DNA of 64,000 nucleotides from Allodiplogaster sudhausi (taxonomy: Eukaryota; Nematoda; Chromadorea; Rhabditida; Diplogasteridae), in contig CALZFC010000103.1 of the NCBI GenBank assembly GCA_945643635.1, positions 551,501-615,500 on the forward strand. Direction: 5' to 3'. Below, piece after piece: positions 57,441-64,000 of this stretch. The translations under genes and the position numbers were made by a program. The notes below the pieces were generated by a model. It was not told the origin of the DNA. It saw only the letters and a list, made by a program, of their open reading frames with translations, and did no database searches. Numbering within the stretch: the stretch's first letter is position 1; every line of letters begins with the position of its first letter.

Positions 57441-58831
57441 CGCGCACAATTTAAAAATGTCAACTTTCACACTACTCAATCCAAGAGGATATCACGAGTT
57501 GCCAATTTACTGCCGGATGGCTGTAACTTATGCATCGTAAAACAGAAAAAAAGCATTGATTTTGTAAGGTAATGTGTACAACGATTTGGAGAAACTCTGT
57601 TCACGACTACACTAACCGATTTGCGGCTGTGCAACTTCTGGCCGAGCTTCTGCGGCAGGAGATTGAAGAATACTTTAGCTTCGCAGCTCCAGTGTGGACT
57701 CTGGTCGGACTCGTTGCAGTATTTGGAGACGGAAAAGTGCTTGATGTCGTTGGTGCGCTTCGAGCACTCCGAGTCCACATGCAAAAACCTGTAAGATTTA
57801 TCTAAAGATTCTGTGGTAGCACTATCAAACAACTAACCCTCAGATGGGCAAGGTAGGCCAAAAAATTTTTTGGCCGCCAACAACTCGGCCGGCTCCCCGT
57901 CTGCATGATTTCATTATTGCATTCTCAACTCGTTTTCTCAACTTCTTGAGTTGTTTCTCAACTTATTCGCTAATGTGCACATAACTATTAGTAAATTAAC
58001 TCATAAAAAGAGAAACATACCAAGGCATGTTGGCGATGGAGACAACCGGCGACCTCACGGACGTCTTCAGCTCGGACAGTTTCGGCACCGCCAGGCGAAT
58101 CTTGCCGACCGCGATGGGAGAATCATCTTTTCCTGCAAATTTGTGATACTTTTGAAGTACCATAAAAAATTTACAAATCTAACATACGCTTCGGAGAAAT
58201 GGTAAAAACGAATCAATTAAGAGAGCAAATATTCCCGCTCTGCTTGTCCCGGGTAAATAGTTTTCGAATTCGTAAACGGAAGTAATTTGCTTATACAACT
58301 CAACATGTTCTATTTAATAGGACTAACTTACTCACTGATGTTTTGATAAATCATTCGATAAATAACATGTCGAAAGCCCTTCCAACTTTATCAGGGAGTA
58401 TTTTTTTCTATAAAATTTCATTTTTGCCAAGAAAATTGGTTTCAGATAATTTGAAGGGCCAGCATACCACTTTATCATATAATTTCCGCATACTGGAGCC
58501 TGGATAGAAATAACGTGATTGCTGTAAACTAATACAATTCAAGAATGATTTGGGAGTTCCACTTTTCAATATGACTCAATGCGCAAGTAAAAAAGGCGCG
58601 TTAACGGCCGCTAATGCAGGCACAAATGCATTCATTGATCCATAACTGTGATAAAATCTAAATAAGTCATTTCAGCTGGACGGACAACCCCATTTGAGCA
58701 TCTATTTGAGATACCGGTTGTTATTTATGAGAAAAGCGGGAGATAGTGAAATTGAAGAGGTTTCAAACGAATAGAAGCGTTCTGGATATCTTTTTTATAA
58801 GTGACCAAAAACAGCGGGAAATACCTGACAT

Positions 58832-59255
58832 GGCGATTGCACGCGCCGCGGAACTGGATTGGCCTGCAGAGAAGAAAGAAAAAGGAATGAATACGAAATG
58901 TAAACATGCACCAAAAGTTAAGCACACAGATAAAGAGCCGTATTATTGTTTTCCCTATCAACTTTTCTTTAGTAAAAATTAAATTATTTTAGCGGGTTTT
59001 TGTCTAAAACAAGGTTAAAAAATAAAAGCCCATGACAGGCATACGGTATATATTCACCGAATTTACCCAACACTTCACATCTTCTAAATATAACGAAAAA
59101 TTTATCGAATGCAATGTTGCTAATTCGAACGAAGAAAAGAGAGATGAACAATTCATTGCACTTTAAAACACCTAGTGATTAAAAGACAGCATCATATCGT
59201 CTAAATATGGCGGAAAATTTATCGAATGGACATTGCTAATTCTAATGAGTCATTT
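58832..59255. other. Intergenic spacer of the cluster
   Basis: 5'-leader GCCAATCCAGTTCCGCGG with CTGCAG acceptor, then the shared AT-rich spacer. No gene is seen. Confidence 0.6.
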
Positions 59256-61978
59256 TTAGCCGATCTCGAGAGTTCGCTCGAACAGCGCCTCCTTCAGCTT
59301 GCTCGAGAAGTCATCGAACTCCTTCGTTCTCTTGATCACCCGGACCTCATCGATCGTCTTGATCTTCTGCAGGCAGTTGTACTGAAAAGAGAAGAACATG
59401 TACCGGTTTCTAAATTAGAATTTAATAGCGACATTCTCCTCAAAGTAAATGAGTAATATTACTCATAATACAGACATTTTGTTCGAACAAAAAGAGTAAT
59501 ATTAATCATAATAATAATTTTATAACCCTACTTGCACGTGGGAAATCCATTGGGTTATTTTTTTTTAGCGCCAGCTACAGAAAACGTTAAAGCGATAAGT
59601 ATGAAATGAAGTTTGTACCTGAAGAGTGGCCAGTCTGTACTGGTCAGACAAGAGAAGCTTCTTGGCCAGCGGAATCTCCTCGCTGTCGGGCCCTCGCAGG
59701 AACTCGTCGCACGAATGCAGCACCATCTGGATGTTGAAGAGGTCGGCCAAACGAAGAAGACCCTCGACCGTGGCAACTGAGAGATCATTTTAAAACTCAT
59801 AACAGTCTCTTATAAAATAACTATTATGGACATATTAAATGCTTAATTTTTTAACCTCTCGTCTTACCATTAGATATTTTTTTGCATAAATTTAATCTTG
59901 ACATCCTATTTGTGCTCTTATCGAAGAGCTGCATATGAAAAAAAGAACCTGCGACAGGGTTTTCGAGACGGGAAGATGGCGTGAAGAAGTTCCACGAACT
60001 CGTCATAATTGACGCCCGGAAGTGGAATCTCCTTCTTTGTTTTCTAGTCAAAGTTCAAGAAGAATAGCGAGTCGAAGAAGGGCGAATGGTACGCGAGGTA
60101 CTGAAAAAACATAATGTTTGGGAATAAAAGATCTGAAAAAAGACGTTATAATCGATACGAAGTCCTGGAGCAATAAAAGGATAACACAGTTAAGGAAGAT
60201 GGCTTTAGAGAGGGTTTGAGCATACACTTTAGCGAGACAAAAAAGTTTGCAATAGTAAATGGTAAAATTGTATAGCAATAGAGAGAAAAGATACCGCCTT
60301 GCAGACATGCAGTGGCTTCTCCTCCACGATGAGAACGACGTCCGTGAGATTCGGCTGAGGTGCCGTGAAGTCGCAGCGAGTCGGTACCCTGAAAAGGTAA
60401 ATAATTACTTTAGAAAATAGAGAACAGAAAGCCAGGGGAAAAGAGGGGTCCGAACCGGGTGAGCCAAACAATTTTTGGGGCCCGAAAATTTAAATTTTTG
60501 GCTTATACACCCTATTTTCCTCGAAAAAATAAACTTAAATCAAAGAGAAATTTTTTCTACAATAACATACAGCAAGCCGATGACTTTCTTGACGGTGACC
60601 GTCGCCTCGATCACGACGCCGCCGTCCTCTTCGCGGATGAAGCCATTCGCAGGGTTCACTGCCTCGTCCCAAGCGATGAACGATGCTATTCCCCAGTTAC
60701 TCTGCTTGGCGTTGTAGGTGTGCACAACCTGAAGGCATGTATTGTGCATAAATGAGATGTAATTCTATAGCATAGGCTCATTCTCGTTTAAACTCTAATC
60801 GGGACCTATTTACTGCCGGGTGGCAGTAATTTATGTATCGTAAAATAGAAATTGCAATGATTTTGTAAGCTAATAATCGATGCATTTGGAGAAACTCTGT
60901 TCACGACCACACTAACCGTTTTGTGGCCGTACGACTTCTGGTCGACCTTCGGCGACAGCAGATTGAAGAATACGGAAGCTTCGCAGCTCCAGTGCGGACT
61001 CTTGTTGGCCTCGTTGCAGTAGAAAAAGACGGAAAGCTGCTTAATGTTCGAGGTGCGCTCCGAGCACTCCGACTGCACTCCCAAACTCCTGCACGATTAT
61101 TTAAAGATGAACTACCATCAGATATCGGGTCCGAGCCGAGTCCTTTAATTTTTTCAAACGAATTGTCATAATTTCACTGCATACGCAACACGTGAAAAGG
61201 GAAACTGCTGCTGTGTGTCAATAACTCTTAATAAACTGACTCATAAAAGGGTAAACATACCACGGCATGTTAGCGATGTAGACAAGCGGCGATTTGACTT
61301 GCGTCGTCAGCTCGGCCAGCTTCGGCACGTCAATGCGAATCTTGCCGACGGCGATGGGAGAATCATCTTTTCCTGCAAGGTTGTGACGATATCTGTGGCG
61401 TAACAGTAATATATTTAGAAACGCCCAATTTTCCGAGAAAATGTAACAAAGAATCAACTAAGAAAGCATGTTTGGAATCCCCTGCCACTGGTAAATTTTT
61501 TTTTCGAAAGCGTTAATAGAATTTTTTTCATTTTCTTATTCAACTCAACATGTTCAATTTAATGGGATTCCCATTAAATCCCATTATGGGAATAACTTTA
61601 TCACATTCTGATTTATTTTCCTTTCGGGATACAGGGGAAATTTCATCGAGCCATAAATACGTTCAAACCCTGTAATGAGAAATTGTACACATATCTTACA
61701 ACAAATAGCAATTCGAAAGCCCTTTAAATTTCCTCTGGGTACATATTTGGCTATATTTTAACCACCATTTTTTTTTAACAAAATTTTCTTTTGGGATCCA
61801 TAACTCCGCTAAATCTGAATAGGACGATTAAACTGGTCGAACAAGGCCCATTTTGAGATCCTGTTGAGTGTTATTCACGAAAAAAGAGGGCGATAATGAG
61901 GCATTTAAAGATAATCCACTTTTTAACAAACAGAAATGAAAGAATTTGAACGAAAAAGGGTGGAAAGATACCTGACAT
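59256..61978 (-). pseudogene. Eight-exon MATH-BTB-BACK gene with nonsense codon and 1-bp insertion
   Basis: Exons: 61972-61978 (ATGTCAG), 61261-61372, 60917-61088, 60571-60728, 60295-60388, 59949-60100, 59619-59776 and 59256-59381 (stop TAA). MATH: SPHWSCEA, SFIAWDEAVNPANGFIREE. BTB exon 5: DFTAPQPNLTDVVLIVEE. BACK end: LADLFNIQMVLHSCDEFL. In exon 6 (BTB) the codons for Ala-Glu in FSDFAEK read GAC-TAG, an in-frame stop near 60045. The same exon has one extra base near its 3' end (AAAACCCTGTCGC versus AAAACCAGTCGC), so the total is 979 nt instead of 978. Everything else is intact, so inactivation looks recent. Confidence 0.88.
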
Positions 61979-62436
61979 GGCGATTGCACGAGCTGCGGAA
62001 CTGGATCGGCCTGCACAGAGGAAAGAATGAGTAATGAACGAAATGGAAACATGAACGAAAAGCTAAGCTCACAGATAAAGAACCGCATTATTAGTTTTCC
62101 AATCATTCTTTTTAGTAAAAATTAAAATATTTTAGCGGGATTTTGTCAAATATAAGGTGAATGAAATAAAGGCCCATGACAGGTAAACGGTAGATATTCA
62201 CCGAATTTACCCAACACTTCACATCGTCTAAATATGGCGAAATATTTATCGAATAGAAAGTTGCTGATTCGAACGAGCCAAGTAAAAGCTTATGAGGTTA
62301 AACAAAGGTGCATATTGCTGAATGAGCAATACTCTTCAATTTAAGGCCATAAATAATACTAATAAAAACACTTGGCGGACACGCAAATTGGTCTGAAGGG
62401 GGGAGTGTCGGCGAGGGAAGGAAGATGTTCTTCCAA
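61979..62436. other. Intergenic spacer of the cluster
   Basis: 5'-leader GCCGATCCAGTTCCGCAG, then shared AT-rich spacer with 'ggcccatgacaggtaaacgg'. No gene is seen. Confidence 0.6.
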
Positions 62437-63996
62437 TTAGCGGAGCTCGAGACTGCGCTGGAAGAGCGCATCAATCATCGTTCTCGAGAAGTCGCCGTAC
62501 TCCGTCGTTCCCTTGAGCACTCTGACCTCATCGACCGTCTCGATCTTGTTCAGACAGATATACTGAAAGGAGAGGATCAGATACCAGTTACTAAAATAGA
62601 CTCTACTAGAAATATTGTCTTCAAACAAAAAGAATAATATGCATCATAATAATTTTTTTTAAATTACTTGCACGTGGGAAATCCAATGAGTTTTAAAGTT
62701 TTTAAAAAGTTCCAGCGATAAGTATGAAATGAAGTTTGTACCTGAAGAGTGGCCAGTCTGTACTGGTCAGACAAGAGAAGCTTCTTGGCCAGCGGAATCT
62801 CCTCGCTGTCGGGCCCTTGCAGGAACTCGTCGCACGAATGCAGCACGACTTGCATGTTGAAGCGGTTGGCCAAATGAAGAAGACCCTCGACCGTGGCAAC
62901 TGAGAGATAATTTTAAAACTCTTATCAGTCTCTTACAAATAACTCTTGTGGACATATTAAATGCTTATCTTTTTAAACTCTCGTCTTACGTATTTTTTGT
63001 ATAAATTTATTCTTGACATCCTATCAGGGAATAAAAGCCAATGTCGAGGACCCAGAAAAATAGAGTGGGGAAGGAGGTATTGGGCCCGCAAACCAGGGTG
63101 GGTTTGCTGTTTCTGAATAAATTTTACTCAAAAACATGGTTGGGTATGGCTTTGGGAAGGCCCAAAATCAGGGTGTGCCTGTCAAATTGACAGTACCTTT
63201 TTTTCCCCAGATTCCTATTAGGGCTATTATCGACGAGGTACACAAGAAAAAAGAACCTGCGACTGGTTTTCGAGACGGGAAGATGGCGTGAAGAAGTTCC
63301 ACGAACTCGTCGTACTTGACGTCCGGAAGTGGAATCTCCTTCCTTGTCTTCTCGGCAAAGTCCGAGAAGAACATCGAGTTGAAGACAGGCGAGTGGCACG
63401 CGAGGTACTGAAAAAATATGCTTGGGGAATAAAAGATCTGAAAAAAGACGTTCATAATCGATACGAAGACTTGGAGCAATAAAAGGATAACACAGTTAAG
63501 GAAGATGGCTTTAGCGAGGGTTTGAATGGTAAAATTGGATAGCAATAGAGAGACGAGATACCGTCTTGCTGACATGAAGTGGCTTCTCCTCGACAATGAG
63601 AACGACGTCCGTGAGATTCGGTTGAGGGGCCGTGAAGTCGTAGAGAATCGGCATTCTGAAAAGGTAAATAATTACTTTAGAAAATAGAGAACAGAAAGCC
63701 AGGGGAAAAGAGGGGTCCGAACCGGGATAGCCAAACAATTTTTGGGGCCCGAAAATTTAAATTTTTGGCTTATACACCCTATTTTCCTCGAAAGAATACC
63801 CTTAAATCAAAGGGAAAGTTTTTCTACAATCCACATACAGCAAGCCGATGACTTTCGTGACGGTGATCTCAGCCTCGAAGACGACGCCGCCGTCCTCTTC
63901 ACGGATGAAGAAATTCTCAGGGTCGAGGACCTCGTCCCACGCGATGAAATCCAGATGTCCCCAGCCACTCTGCATAGAGTTGTAGGTGTCCACAGC
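62437..63996 (-). CDS. MATH-BTB-BACK gene, 5' end beyond right window edge
   Basis: Exons 4-8 are present: 63839-63996 (MATH end, GWGHLDFIAWDEVLDPENFF), 63562-63655 (DFTAPQPNLTDVVLIVEE), 63257-63407 (YLACHSPVFNSMFFSDFAEK, PLPDVKYDEFVELLHAIFP), 62742-62899 (LANRFNMQVVLHSCDEFL) and 62437-62562 (DEVRVLKGTTEYGDF..., stop TAA 62437-62439). Lengths 158+94+151+158+126 give 229 codons with all phases right, no stop and canonical GT/AG sites. Exons 1-3 lie to the right of 64000. It is the only copy in the window without a visible lesion, so it may be functional as a Cullin-3 adaptor (family knowledge). The BTB fold would dimerise and the MATH domain would bind the substrate. Confidence 0.88.
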
Positions 63997-64000
63997 CTGA

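Larger units (their letters stand above)
56047..58831 (-). pseudogene. MATH-BTB copy with four independent lesions
   Basis: Exons seen: 58825-58831, 58021-58132, 57617-57788 (MATH), 57116-57201 (exon 5), 56805-56955 (exon 6), 56323-56480 (exon 7) and 56047-56199 (exon 8). Lesions: MATH exon 4 is absent; exon 5 lacks 11 bases seen in sisters (86 versus 97 nt), a frameshift in VTLIVEEKE; the exon 7 donor CATGGTAAC has become CATTTTAAC, so GT is lost; and exon 8 has no own stop, because a transposon (52880-56075) inserted there and the frame runs into it, ending at 56047. Exon 6 is intact (YLAMYSPVFYAMFFTDF). Confidence 0.85.

Noticed and set aside
1..64000. CRISPR arrays, bacterial operons or horizontal bacterial genes
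   Set aside because: No regular repeat-spacer structure and no long intronless prokaryote-like genes were found.

Overview
The window looks like nuclear DNA of a free-living nematode, most likely a rhabditid or diplogastrid such as Pristionchus (inference). The evidence is short introns ending in TTTCAG-like acceptors, several start codons placed directly behind an acceptor as in SL trans-spliced genes, an expanded MATH-BTB family, and secreted C6-domain proteins. I see no prokaryotic operons, rRNA, intact tRNA or CRISPR. All exon boundaries are read by eye from splice consensus, reading phase and comparison of copies inside the window.

The two flanks (about 0-3.6 kb and 38-64 kb) hold a tandem MATH-BTB-BACK cluster, almost all on the minus strand. 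The ancestral gene has eight exons of nearly fixed length (7 or 43, 112, 172, 158, 94 or 97, 151, 158, 123-126 nt; about 325 residues). In this window most copies are decaying: in-frame stops (60.0 kb and 46.4 kb copies), small indels, lost splice sites, a missing MATH exon, and transposons in an intron (42.4 kb) and at a stop codon (56.08 kb). Only the right-most copy, cut by the window edge, looks fully open. A piece of the cluster is inverted (38.0-39.95 kb) and pairs with 1.0-2.26 kb.

The middle is a transposon graveyard with a few host genes. It holds two full-length members of one DNA transposon family (4885-8445 and 52880-56075; terminal CTCTGGT, 2-bp target duplications, a multi-exon Tnp2-like transposase), a complete Mutator-like element (28793-31902), the 3' part of a hAT element, two long fold-back elements (11221-13372, 19469-20786), a 1.47-kb non-autonomous element with a 6-bp target duplication, and a degraded Polinton/Maverick-type region (protein-primed family B DNA polymerase plus packaging-ATPase fragment, 21.9-28.1 kb).

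Host-like genes in the middle are three paralogous secreted C6-domain proteins (9.7, 33.5 and 35.7 kb; the last two lie head to head around a palindromic spacer), a small GRF-zinc-finger-like gene with a recently duplicated exon (16.9-18.0 kb), and a tiny unrecognised gene starting 36 bp from the polymerase start (28.15 kb). tRNA-derived repeats and CT/GA/AT microsatellites fill much of the rest.
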